Source: Carettochelys insculpta (Eukaryota; Chordata; Testudines; Carettochelyidae). From it: a stretch of 64,000 nt of DNA. Numbering within the stretch: position 1 is the first letter of the stretch; every line of letters begins with the position of its first letter. Shown here piece after piece: positions 11,566-22,169 of this stretch. Where the stretch lies: positions 179,784,798 to 179,848,797 of the forward strand of contig NC_134138.1 in assembly GCF_033958435.1 (NCBI RefSeq). Direction: 5' to 3'. Below the pieces are notes generated by a model that saw nothing but the letters and a program-made list of their open reading frames with translations, searched no databases and was not told where the DNA came from. A program made the position numbers and the translations under genes.

Positions 11566-12505
11566 TAGTAAAATATATTCCTGGTAAAAATCAATAGCAG
11601 CTAAATTTATATGTATTTTATGTAAATCTAACCAAGCTTGTACACAACACCACATGGCACATAACATCTAATGAGCTCACTTTTCAGCTTAAATATTACA
11701 TGCTTCATTTTTAGTTTTTTTTCAAAATATCAGTACCTTTCCATAGGAAAACCCTTTTTCTAACCAACTTAAGTAGGAATGTTTTTATAATAAGTATGCT
11801 TTTTAAACTTGTTAAGCAATATGAATTTGCAGAAGCATATGCTTTATTAGAACAGAAAGTAAATCATGAGAAATTCTTCAGAAACAATATTGATACTGCC
11901 CAAATACTAGGGAAAAAGAGGGAAATGCCAAGAATTCAAGAACAACTAAAAACACACGGGGCAAACAAAAAAAAGTGAAGCCCTCTGTACTGAAAAGCCA
12001 CTGGGTTAAACATTTGACAAAGGTTCAGGGAAACAGGGAAAAAATCCTTTGCCTTTTGTTTATAAAAAACAAAAAAAAACCTAGTGTACTTTCATTCTTA
12101 TCACTGATGGATGATTTGATGTGTTATGAAGTCAAAGAAATATCAAGAGATCATGAAACATGGCATCAGCGCAAGGGTGAATAAAAACTGACCTGGCTCT
12201 CTGCTTTCAAAGTAATGCTAAATGATAATGGAGACAAAGATTGTTTATCTCAGCCTCCTGACAGACCACACTTTGTCAAGAAAATACCAGCATTACTATA
12301 CGCATTAAGAAAATACTGGAAGGGTCCTGAGGTAAAAATTTATGAACTAGGAAGCCCTGAGCCAGGTGTACAGAGGACTATTGATAGAGTTGATATTACA
12401 ACTTGGCTAAACACAAGGTAATTGCCTCAGGGGTGTCATACCAGCAAAGTAACTGACAGAGGGACACCAAATGAAGGGTGCAAGGCTGCCATATTCGCTT
12501 TCCTA
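11566..12505. other. no recognised feature
   Basis: AT-rich sequence with small frames at 11796-11978 and 12215-12421 (60 and 68 codons). They look slightly protein-like but match no family I know and have no supporting context, so they are left unannotated. Confidence 0.35.
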
Positions 12506-12898
12506 GGCTATGTCTAGATTACAGCGATTTGTTGACAGAAGTTTCTGCCAGAATATATCTTCTGACAAAACTAGTCAGATCGTGGCCAAATTGCCAAGCG
12601 GGTGGCAAGAGTGAGCCACTCTGTTTACAGTGTAAACCCTCTGTTTACAGAGTAGCTGGGCAGACAGACCACTCTCTTGACCAAACAGCCAACCAAAAGC
12701 ACAGCACACAGGGCTGCCTGGTGTCCCAGAAGCCCTGTCTGTCAACAGAGGCCCCCCTGGAAGATCCAGACTGGCTCTCTGTCAGAGGCGTCATGGAGCA
12801 GGATAAGACTGTTGACAAGAGTGCCGCATTCTATCGATTTACTTTAGAACATGTTAGAGTCTGGGTGTTGACAAAAACCATCTAGTGTAGACATAGCC
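12506..12898. mobile_element. Harbinger-type MITE, TTGTTGACAG family (393 bp)
   Basis: It starts GGCTATGTCTAGATTACAG and ends GTGTAGACATAGCC, an inverted terminus shared with elements A and B, and is flanked by CTA on both sides (12503-12505 and 12899-12901). The interior has repeated TGTTGACAGAAG-like words. It has no coding capacity. The same family occurs at 13322-13833 and as the host of the gypsy fragment at 39752-41726. Confidence 0.85.
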
Positions 12899-13029
12899 CT
12901 ATTCAAAAGATTCAGACCCTCATTGCTGTATTTATCATGTAGACAAAATTGCTCGTATTCGTAGTTATGAAGTTCTCTCCTTGTGCTTCTCCAAAAGAAG
13001 CAGGAAAAGAAAAACAAATCATTTTTTAA

Positions 13030-13165
13030 GTATCGGAGGGGTAGCCGTGTTAGTCTGGATCTGTAACAGCAACGAAGGGTCCTGTGGCACCTTACAGACT
13101 AACAGAAAAGTTTTGAGCATGAGCTTTCATGAGCACAGACTCATTTCATCAGATGTATCAACCAT
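13030..13165 (-). repeat. Interspersed repeat with hammerhead-like core (copy 3, minus strand)
   Basis: The minus strand carries the family's core at 13115-13152: CTGATGA, stem, GAAA, AGC-loop-GCTC, followed by the CTGTTAGTCTGTAAGGTGCC and CACGGCTACCCCTC tail. The stem reads ATGAG/CTCAT in place of GTGGG/CCCAT in the other copies, so both strands of the stem changed together. Confidence 0.65.
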
Positions 13166-13321
13166 TTTTTAAGGAGAGAAATTAGTTTTCATGGTGATTT
13201 AAAATAATGCACATAGCTTTGTAAGCTGGTAACTTAATCCATAAATATAGAGTAAGTAACACTCCCTGATCTAAGACCTGTTCCTAAAACCATTGATGCC
13301 AAATAAACAGCTACAATCTAA

Positions 13322-13833
13322 GGCCATGTCCATACTACAGAGTTTTGTTGACAAAACTGAGGGTTTGGGGGAGGGATAGCTCAGTGGTTAGAGCTTTGGG
13401 CTGCTACATCCAGGGTTGTGGGCTCAATCCTTGAGGACACCATTTAGGTACAACACAATAGGTATAACATCCACACTACAAATGCATTCTGTCAAGAAAC
13501 TGTCAACAGAACACAGCAGTTCTTGGAAGAGTTAAGTCACCCCCACATGAGCCATAGCACTTCTGTCAATGGATTCTGTCCACCAAAAATATAGCATAGA
13601 CACTCTGGAGTCCCTCTGTCAGGCAGGGCTTCTGGTTCAACAGTCAGCCCTGTCTGCAGGGCTTCTTGTCGGCTGCTCTATCAGAGGGCTGGGCAGTCTG
13701 GCCACTCTGCCAGAGGGCAGTAACAGGGGGAAACTCTACTAGGTGTGGACATATTCTGTTGATGGCGGCTCTGTTGGGAAACATGTCCTGACAGTAACTT
13801 CTGTCAACAAAACTGCGTATTGTAGACCCAGCC
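13322..13833. mobile_element. Harbinger-type MITE, TTGTTGACAG family (512 bp) with a SINE head inside
   Basis: The ends are GGCCATGTCCATACTACAG and TGTAGACCCAGCC, flanked by TAA (13319-13321 and 13834-13836). The interior shows repeated TGTCAACAGA-type words like the copy at 12506. A tRNA-like SINE head is nested at 13366-13450, which explains the greater length. Confidence 0.85.
13366..13450 (+). mobile_element. Cry-SINE tRNA-derived head (3'-truncated)
   Basis: The sequence runs from GGGGGAGGGATAGCTCAGTG (A box) through TTGTGGGCTCAATCC (B box) to the CCATTTAGGTAC linker and then stops. The CR1-like tail seen at 3306 and 61835 is absent. Pol III A and B boxes are intact in outline, but it is a SINE fragment and not a tRNA gene: no acceptor stem closes around it. 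Confidence 0.8.
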
Positions 13834-13836
13834 TAA

Positions 13837-14446
13837 GAGATTGATTCTACAAGGGGCTAAGTACCCTCAACTCCCACTGGAACCAATGTGGGGTAAACAC
13901 TCCAAATCTCACGATCAGGTCATTGTCTACAAGACAGAAGACAAAAATTCAAGACAGGGAGATTTTGATAGTTCTTGGTGAGGAGAAAAATACAGGCTGG
14001 ATTCCTGGAAGAATTGTGTATTAAAGAGCTTTGTCATCTCTTTGGTATTTTTTAAGTTTAACTATATCACAGCAATAAAAATATTGCTTTATCTTGGCAA
14101 ACAAGAATAGGGAAAGAGATGTAAAGGGCATTCAACCCAAAACTTGCCAATAAATAGGTGTCAAAAATATTCCAGGAAAAAACCTGTCAATATTGTAAAT
14201 GACAGAAGGGAAACTTATGTAAGCTTATCAAGTCTCTGAATAACTCAAGGACAATGCAACCATGGCAAAGAATCTCTTAAGACAACACCACAGGAGTCTC
14301 ATAAGACTATGTTTTGCATTAGGATTAAGAAATCTCCATAGAGAAGAGAATAGTTGTCAATAGTGTACTCAGAAATTAGACAAGCAACAAGTATACCCAG
14401 TACAATAACACCAAAAAGCCAGATCCTCTCACCCTTACTTACATTA
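13837..14446. other. no recognised feature
   Basis: Adenine-rich sequence of no recognisable family. Confidence 0.4.
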
Positions 14447-17100
14447 GAATCATAGAATTCTAGGGCTGGAAGGGACCTTAGAAGGTCATCTAGTTCAGCC
14501 CCCTACCTAAGGCAGGATCAACTCCACCTAGATCATCCCAGGCATGAGTATGTCAAGTCGGGACTTAAAAACCTCTAGGGATGGAGATTCCACCACCTCT
14601 CTTGGTCATGCATTCCAGTCCTTCACCACCCTTGAGGATTCCCTTCATGATTTTTCCAGGGACTGAGGTGAGGCTGACTGGTCTATAGTTCCTTGGATTG
14701 TCCTTTTAAAGATGAGCACATTTGCCTTTTTCCAATCATCTGGGACCTCACCCAATCTCCATGAGTTTTCAAAGATAAATAGCCAAAGGCTTTGCAGTGA
14801 TCTCTGCCAATTCCCTCAGTACCCTTGGATGCATTAAATCAGGACCCATGGATTTATGTGCATCTAGCTTTTCTAAATAGCTCTTAACCTGTTCTTTCCC
14901 CACCAAGGGCTGCCCACCTCCTTCTTATACTGCATTGTCTAGTGCTGTAGTCAGGGAGCATTGTACTTCAGCTTTTCCTGCATCTGTCACTAAGTTACAC
15001 TAGGTTAACTCCCTCATCCAGTAGTAACCCCACACCCTCTTCTGTTAATATACCTGTAGAAGCCCTTCTTGTTGCCCTTTACATTCTTTGCTAGCTGCAG
15101 TTCCAATTGTGCTTTTGTTTTCCTGAGTATCCCCCGGCATTCTCCAGCCATATATTTATACTCCTCCTTACTCATCCGTCTAAGTTTCCGCTTCTTATAT
15201 ACATTGAGTTTAAGCTCACCAAGGAATTCCCTTGTAAGACAAGCTGGTTGCCTACCATAGTTGCTTTTCTTACTGCACATCAGGAGGGTTTGTGCCCATG
15301 CCTTCCATAAGGCCTCTTTAAAATGCTGTCAGTTCTCCTGAACTCCTTTCCCCTTCATATTGCTTCCCAGGGGATCCTGCTCATCAGTTCTCTCAGGGAG
15401 TTGAAGCCTGCTGTTCTGAAATCAAGGGTCTGTATTTTATTGCTCACCTTTCTCCCTTTTGTCAGAATGCTGACATCTACCATCTCATAATGACTGCAGC
15501 CCAGTTTGCCATCCACTTCTATATCTCCTGCTATAACTTCTGTTTGTGAGCGGCTGGTCAAGCTGCATGTAGCCCCTAGCTGGTTCCTTCAGCACTTGTA
15601 CCAGGAAATTATCCCCAGCATTCTCCAATCACTTCCTGGATGGTTTGTGTGCTGCTGCATTGGTCTCCCAACAAATGTCTGGGTAATTAAAGTCTCCCAT
15701 GAGAACCACCTGTGATTTGGAAACTTCTTAGTTGTCTGAAGAAATTCTCGTTTGGTAGCCTATAGCAGACATGAAACACTGCAGCTCTGAACAATCATAT
15801 TGCTCTCACATAAATCACAGCTCCTCCTCCCTCTCCTCTGCCTGTCCTTCCTGAACAGTTTATACCCTTCCATGACAGTGTTCCAGTTAATGTGAGTCAT
15901 GCCACCAAGTCTCCATTATTCCAATCACCTCATACTCTGACTGTGCCGGGGCCTCTAATTCCTCCTGTTTCCCAGGCTTCTTGCATTCATATACAAACAC
16001 CTTAGATAAGCTGATTGACCTACCGTCTGCTTTTGAATGCTTGATCCTCCTTTGTTGTATCTTCATCCTTCCCTACTTACCTCAGGGCTTGGGTCACCAT
16101 CCCCCAATGAACATATTTTAAAGCCCTCCTCACTAGGTTTGCAAGCCTGCCTGCAAAAATGTTTTTTTCTTGTTTGTTAGGTGGACTCTGTCACTTCCTA
16201 GCAATCCTTGCTCTCAAAACAGAATCCCATGGTCAAAGAAATAAAATCCCTCTCTCCAACACCACTTGTGCAACCACACTTACTTCCATGATTTGATGAT
16301 CTCCACCTGGACCCCTTCCTTCAACAGGAAGGATGGATGAGAACTGCCATCCCTAGGACTACTCATCCCATGCCTTCCAGCCAGTGGGGACTCCTTTGGC
16401 TCCCTTCTCTTAGAGGTCTCTGCACAGCATTCTCCAGTGTATCACCTGTGCAGAGAGCTTGAAAAAGATTGCTTACCTCTACAGGAATTGGAGATAAGTG
16501 AACTGGCTTTCATCTCCTGGAGGTTACATGCTTCCAGTTTTCTTCAATTTCTCCTGCCCTCATCAGTTGCTCAGACTGCTGTGCCTGCAGTACTAAATGA
16601 TGCCTTCTATCAAGGAAGTCTTCACCTTCTCTGATAGTCTAAAGGGTTGATATTTGCACCTCAAGTCCTCTAACCTTTTCTTGCAAGATAGCGTCCAGCT
16701 TGCACATGGTACATATGAAAAACAAGCATAGCACATGCAGTGCAGGTCACAATAGCTGACTTGTCAGTAGACTTGTCATTTTTGTCATCCATTTTTTTCC
16801 CTTTCTTCAGAGAATTCACTCAGAAGATATTAAAGCTGATTAGAAGGGCAGAAGACAAAACTATATTGAAAAAAGAAATCAAATATGGGGTTCTCCACAA
16901 GACAAACTCCCCAGCAAACTCCCGTCTGCAGCTCCCAGCTGGTCACACTCCCACCGGTCTCTAGCCTCTGGCTTGTGAAGTCTTCTTTCCTTTGGCCCCT
17001 CGTACACCTGGTGAGTTGCAGGGGGAGGGGCTCACTCACACACACTAACTGCCACAGTAGCTGGAATTCAAATTCACACAATCAACCTAGCAAACTGAAA
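14447..17100 (-). mobile_element. CR1 LINE, antisense, internally deleted
   Basis: On the minus strand the CR1 3' end lies at 14447-14635 (starting at AATCATAGAATTCTAGGGCT on plus). Next comes the beginning of the reverse transcriptase domain (a frame resembling NYRPVSLTSVPGKIM, about 14700-14650) joined directly to the 3' region, so most of the RT is deleted. The endonuclease-RT linker is visible as ORF2 pieces at 15014-15280 (KAQLELQLAKNVKGNKKGFY) and 15355-15561. The region 15700-16100 gives degraded endonuclease frames with many stops. 16100-17100 is probably the 5' portion, but I cannot name its parts. No functional protein remains. Confidence 0.75.
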
Positions 17101-17189
17101 TTCAGTTTCAGAAATTCAAATTCTCAGACCTTTTTCAGTAAGTAACTCCACTGAAGGAGTGAGATGATTTGCAGAGAACAATGGTACTC

Positions 17190-17690
17190 ATTAAGTTACC
17201 CAAATCTAGCATCTTGAAAATGTGTGTATTCAGCCCATTTTGTACAGATGGGAGACATGGGTGACAACAAAATATTCAAAGAGCAGAATATTAGCATTGA
17301 ACAGGAGTTGTTATAGAAAGATCCTGAGAATAGGATGGATGCAGAAGGTCATCAACAAGGAATTATATAGGAAGATACAGCCAAAAAAGAACCTACTGCA
17401 GAAGGTTATACAATGCAAGTTACAGCTATTCAGGCATATCTGCAGAATGAATGCCACACAAGAAGTCAAGACTCTGGTATTTAGCATAATGGGTGGTTTG
17501 AATAGGTGAGTCAGACCCCATAGAGAAAGGGTAGATGACAGATTGTAGACTAGCTGGACACCAGAAACTAAGCCACTCCGCACTGGACAGGGAAAGACTG
17601 AAGGAAATAGAGAGGCCACAGACAACAGGCACTGAGCCCATGGTTTTGTTGTTGATGAGAATGATGATAGCCAAATCTGGCCCCAAATTT
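17190..17690 (+). mobile_element. RTE-type LINE 3' fragment
   Basis: The 95-codon frame 17222-17509 (WETWVTTKYSKSRILALNRS... then HICRMNATQEVKTL) is the C-terminal end of the same LINE seen at 51780-55050; nucleotide similarity to 54600-55040 is obvious along the whole stretch. It ends in a GATGA-rich tail (17648-17672). 5'-truncated; no endonuclease or RT catalytic region is present. Confidence 0.8.
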
Positions 17691-17899
17691 TTCTTTTTTC
17701 TTTTAGAGCTACGTTCTGATACTTGAGCTCCTGTTAATAGTAGTAATAGTCCATTACTGACAATGATGGCAGTGTTGCTGCAATTCTCATATGTGGCTAC
17801 ACATATGATTCTGATGTCCTAATCCTGCTACATGGAGTTTATGGCACTGAGGACATAGGAAGTACACCTCCATGATGGTTGGTAGTGAAGTTCTGTGAG

Positions 17900-18905
17900 G
17901 CCTTACACCTGTAGCATGGAGACAGTTTCATTGATTCCACTTAAACTTGCGGCATGCTGATCTTGTCCCTGACCACCCATTCTGAGCTGTTTGCTGGAGT
18001 TCCTGAAGGTTGATACCAATCCACTGGAGACTGCTCAAGTTATTTTTGAAGAACTTATGTGGATAACCTCTCTTTTGTCCCAACTCAGCTCTCCTTAAAG
18101 GATCTGTTTTGAGGGGCAATGGTCTTCCATTCTGATGACATACCCAGTCCATCTAAATTGTGCTGTCAGTACTATTTCTTTTATGCCGGTTCTGTCTGCT
18201 CTCTCAAGGACCTTATCATTGGTCTCTGTCCTACCCAGGAAAGAGTTATTAAGGGATCAGATCTGAAATTGCTCAAGCAGTTTACTGTGCTGTCCATTTA
18301 AAAAAATCCTTGTCTTAGAAGTACTTTTGTTTGGAGTCAGCCCACAGCCTGAGTGGCTTTAGTGGTGCTGGCAGCAATCTGCTTGTCAAGGGAACTATTA
18401 CTAGAGATTTGACTGCCCACATATTTCAGCTGATCCCCATTTTTCAGATGTGTGCCTTGGCTCAGGATGGCAGCTGCTGCTGGGGCATTGGAATGAGGTG
18501 CTGGTTGGAATAAGATCTTTGGCATTATGTCAGCCTCAGGAAGACAAAGGGCTGGGATGCTTCCAAAAATCAAGGATGACCTGAATGTTGTTGCATCTAT
18601 GTGTCATCACGACAGTCAGCTGCAAAGAGGGCCACACAGAGAAGTCTATCCTGCATCTTGGTTTTCATATTATGTCGTCAAGTTCAAAGAGAAAGACACT
18701 GAGTGGGGAGCAAGTCCCCTGATCCAAGTCCATCATGGCTTGGTTGAGGATACAGGCAAAGAGAAGTTGAGCAACACTGGAATAAGTATGCACTCTTGCT
18801 TCTCTCCATTCTAGATTTCAGTGCTGAACAGTACCTTATTCCTCTACAAAAGAGACCGATATCCACAGGGCTTCTTGTGGCATACCATGCTTCCAGTCTG
18901 AGCAA
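17900..18905 (-). mobile_element. LINE 3' fragment, antisense (RT C-terminal region)
   Basis: The minus-strand frame near 18337-18480 contains FKYVGSQISSNSSLDKQI-like sequence (KYVGS, then SLDKQIAAS), typical of the end of a LINE reverse transcriptase. The frame at 17928-18152 begins MDWVCHQNGRPLP and looks like the last C-terminal block of such an ORF. Stops and frameshifts separate the pieces. The clade (L2, CR1 or Jockey-like) is not resolved by eye. Confidence 0.6.
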
Positions 18906-20149
18906 GGGTATCAGAGTGTGCTCTCAAACAACCTAAATATCATTATGGGATCTTACTCCATAAGTGGTCCCATTGATTCCAAGGAGACTATGCATGGAGT
19001 ATGGTACTATTCAACAAGACTGATAGAATCTGGCTCTTTATAGATACATTCCATGATAGAGCCAACGTATGTTGTCCTCCTATTTTACTCTCCATTATTA
19101 TGTGAATTTTTACCCATCATATTTATTGTTGCTTATCTTTAGGAAATATAAAATTCAAGCTAGCCTCAAGATGAAAAACCATGAAGGGGCATCATTACCT
19201 TCAGTAATGTCACCTTTCAAAGACTACACCTTAAGAAATGTGTTTTTAAAACATTTTTCTATTCCCTCTTCCTTCCCCATAACTGGAAATTTGGTTGAAA
19301 AAGGTACAAAGGCATTAATACTTGATAAAATAAATTCTGAGCTAGGCTCAGGAATCTTTTCCTACATCACTGGGTTGTTTTTGCCAGAGGAAGAAAAATG
19401 ATAATTCTTTCCTTTTTAAAATACCCTTCATACAGCCTGCATAATTTGGTCTTCATGATGTTTAAATGAAAAAGGCACAATGGCAATTCTAAACAAGGCT
19501 AGTGAATTAAACAAAGCAAATCAGACACATTTTAAATGCTCATCAAGGAGAGAGAGGAGCAATCTAAGGACCAGAGTGTGCAACTTTTACTCAACCAGAA
19601 TAATGCCTTTACTCCATGATTATTCAGTTCGACTACTGGCAGAGTCAGGGGTTCACCAGAGACACGTATGTGAGAGACCCAAGGCTGTGAATTCATGAGA
19701 TGGGTACTACAAAGATGGCATCAACAGACTGAAGCAAGTGCAGGAAAAAAGGCATAAAGTAGTTGTTCAGATGCTTGAGACTGTGAAAGGGGCAAGAAAC
19801 CGGAAAGAGAGGAAAGAATAACCCTAAAGTAGAATAAGTGGAGGTCATGATGAGATAATTCAGTAGCATAGGGCCAGGTTCACACTGGATACTTTGCATC
19901 ATTCTAGTGATGCAGAACCTGAATCTACAGTTTTAAGGCAAGTTTCAGTTCCTTTTCTTTGCCAGAGTAGCACAAATCAGCTGGACTGTGTCAGTGACTC
20001 TACCCCACAGCCTCTGAAAAAAGAGCACTATTTGGTAAGAAATAAGGTCTCAACTGACAGCTGGTGTGAATCAGCACAGTTCTGTTCAAATCAACAGAAT
20101 CCACAGCACAACATGCCAATAGAGGTCCTTTAAGGGTCCTCTTACCCCT
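18906..20149. other. no recognised feature
   Basis: Includes a 110-codon plus frame (19069-19401) without any domain I recognise. Composition is ordinary AT-rich intergenic sequence. Confidence 0.35.
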
Positions 20150-20750
20150 AGGACACTCCTGATCTCCCCCATGGCACTTACCCAGAGTCCAACCAACATC
20201 TCAGGGCTACCAGTGTTTCAGGTCTAGCTGGGGTCTGGGTGGCCCAGTCCAGGCCTGCACAAACTATCAGTTTCACTGCCTCAGGCTGGCTCGTGGTGCA
20301 GCTGAGGCCAGTTCTCCAGTTGCCTCAGGGTGCAGGCTGTGGCAGATACTCTGGTCAGCCTTCAGGGTGCAGCTGGTCTTCAGGCAGCAGGTTCTGCTGG
20401 GTTCCCCAGGGTATCAAGCTCAGCAAGAGCCCAGGCAGCCCAACCCAGGCCTCAGCCTCCCTCAACCAGTCCTCCACCTCCCAGTATGGGAGCCCAGGGC
20501 CTTCCTCTGGCTCCCCTGGAGATTAGCCACTGACAGAGTTCTCAGGCTACCCAGCAGGGAGCACAGCACTGTCACCTGGCTCCTCTGGAAGCTTAGTCTC
20601 AACTGAGTCCTCAGCCCCGGCTTTTATAGCCCTGACCCCACCTCCTGACTTCCGGTCAGGTGACTGCAAGGGGCCAGGCTTCATACAAAATGGCTCCCGG
20701 AAGGGCTCCTCCTTTTCCAGGTAGTGAGGTGGCTATTCCACCCCCATACA
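20150..20750 (-). mobile_element. LTR-like GC-rich block with TATA box, antisense
   Basis: Read on the minus strand the block starts TGTATGGGGGTGGAATAGCC at 20750, has CCGGAAGTCAGGAGGTGGGG, then TATAAAAG (20621-20628 on plus), then a GC-rich transcribed-looking part down to about 20150. TG at the start, a TATA box about 125 bp in and a GC-rich R/U5-like part fit a gypsy- or ERV-type LTR. No second LTR, PBS or coding region is seen nearby, so it would be a solo LTR. A host promoter is the alternative. Confidence 0.45.
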
Positions 20751-21174
20751 CAGCGTCTCTTAGATAGCTGTGGTGCCTAGGGCAATATGTGGGAGAAGTG
20801 GAACTGAAGCTAAGTCAGAGTTGGGATTGGAATCTAGAGAAAGAAAGTACCCAGGGTAGCCAGTATGAAACTTTGTTTTTGTTCCTGCCCTAACTGAGCT
20901 CAGACCCCGCATTGTATTCCTGCCTGATGAGATGAAAGGATCTGAACAGAGGTTCTCTTCCTGGCCCTATGACTCTCTTTCTGGCACCATGACTCTGTAA
21001 GTACTTGTCCACAGTGGAAGTGTTGTTGGCCAGAAAGAGAGAGAGAATGACTGTATAGTCAGGTAGTTAAGGCAGAATTTTGGAAGGTGGGAAACCTAGG
21101 GGCCAATCACTTTCACCGCTTATTCACAGTGGACCAATGTTAACAGGTAAAATTTGAGGGATCCCCTCAACACA
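20751..21174. other. no recognised feature
   Basis: Ordinary sequence between the LTR-like block and a weak tRNA-like stretch. Confidence 0.4.
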
Positions 21175-21345
21175 GTGTCTTATTGCTCAGTGGTTAGAGC
21201 TCTCCTGAGAAGTGGGAGACCCCCTTTCAAATGCTTTTTCCTGCTTAGTCAGAGAAGGGAATTGAGCCTGGGTCTGCTACTTTATAGGCACATATTCTGA
21301 GTACTGGGTTAAATGTTCAGCCGCAGAGTCCTTCTCTGCTGGCAG
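21175..21345 (+). repeat. tRNA-like interspersed repeat (degenerate)
   Basis: TTGCTCAGTGGTTAGAGCTC resembles a tRNA A-box arm, and GGGAATTGAGCCTGGGTCT further on resembles a B box on the opposite strand, giving an imperfect palindrome. I recognise the pattern as a repeat and not as a functional tRNA. Family not assigned. Confidence 0.35.
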
Positions 21346-21734
21346 TTTTGTGTGAGGCAGGCACCTCGTTCATTCCCACAAGAATATTCTCAGCCAGTCT
21401 CTGAGTCTAGCGGATTGGCTTCTGTTTGTGGATTGCTAAGTAGAGATCAGTGCTCCTTTCTGTGAGCAAGGCAGTGTTTAGTATGCCCCATCTGGTTGGT
21501 ATCTTCCACTGCTTACTGCAGGCAGTTCTCCCTCCCCCAGTATGATGTGCATTTATAGATCTCATTCCAAGGCACCTGTCTCTCCCCACTGGCCACGTAC
21601 ACAGCCTAGTCATCTGACTCAAGCTTCGTGGGTGACAGTGTTGTTCCTGTGATGGCTTATAGGTGCCATGTTGCTCAGCATTGCAGTGCCCATGTTCTTT
21701 GGTGGATCTGAATCTTATTTCACAAGAACTCCCA

Positions 21735-22169
21735 GGCTGTGTCTACACGGGCACAAATCTTCGAAATAGCCAAGCTAATGGCCATTTTGAAGATTACTAA
21801 TGAGGCGCTGAATTGAATATTCAGCACCTCATTAGCATTCGGACACTTCTGGATGCTTAAGCGCCGCTTTCAAAAGCGCGCAGCTTGGTGCGGCTACACA
21901 GGGGTCCTTTTCAAAAGGACTCCACACCTTTCGAAATCCCCTTATCCTGCTCACTGATAGAAGAAAGGGGATTTTGAAAGGTGCGGTTCCTTTCAAAAAG
22001 GACCCCCGTGTAGCCGCGTCGAGCCGTGTGTTTTGAAAGTGGCACTTTTGAAGCACCGCAACCAGAAGCATCCTAATGCTAATGAGGTGCTGAATATTCA
22101 GTTCAGTGCCTCATTAGTAACCTTCAAAATATGGCTATTTGGAAGATTGATACCCATGTAGACACAGCC
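21735..22169. mobile_element. Fold-back Harbinger-type MITE (435 bp)
   Basis: The ends are GGCTGTGTCTACACGGG and CATGTAGACACAGCC, flanked by CCA (21732-21734 and 22170-22172). Nearly the whole element is a palindrome: the left arm (CGAAATAGCCAAGCTAATGG...) reappears inverted in the right arm, with the centre near 21950-21965. Related elements lie at 43622, 48927 and 49775. It has no coding capacity; the 79-codon minus frame inside is an artefact of the palindrome. Confidence 0.9.

Noticed and set aside
11796..12421. Small frames of 60-69 codons with protein-like composition
   Set aside because: Unrecognised, in different frames and without splice or promoter context; length is within chance for AT-rich DNA.
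13366..13450. tRNA gene
   Set aside because: A and B boxes are present, but the flanks are SINE-specific and no acceptor stem forms.
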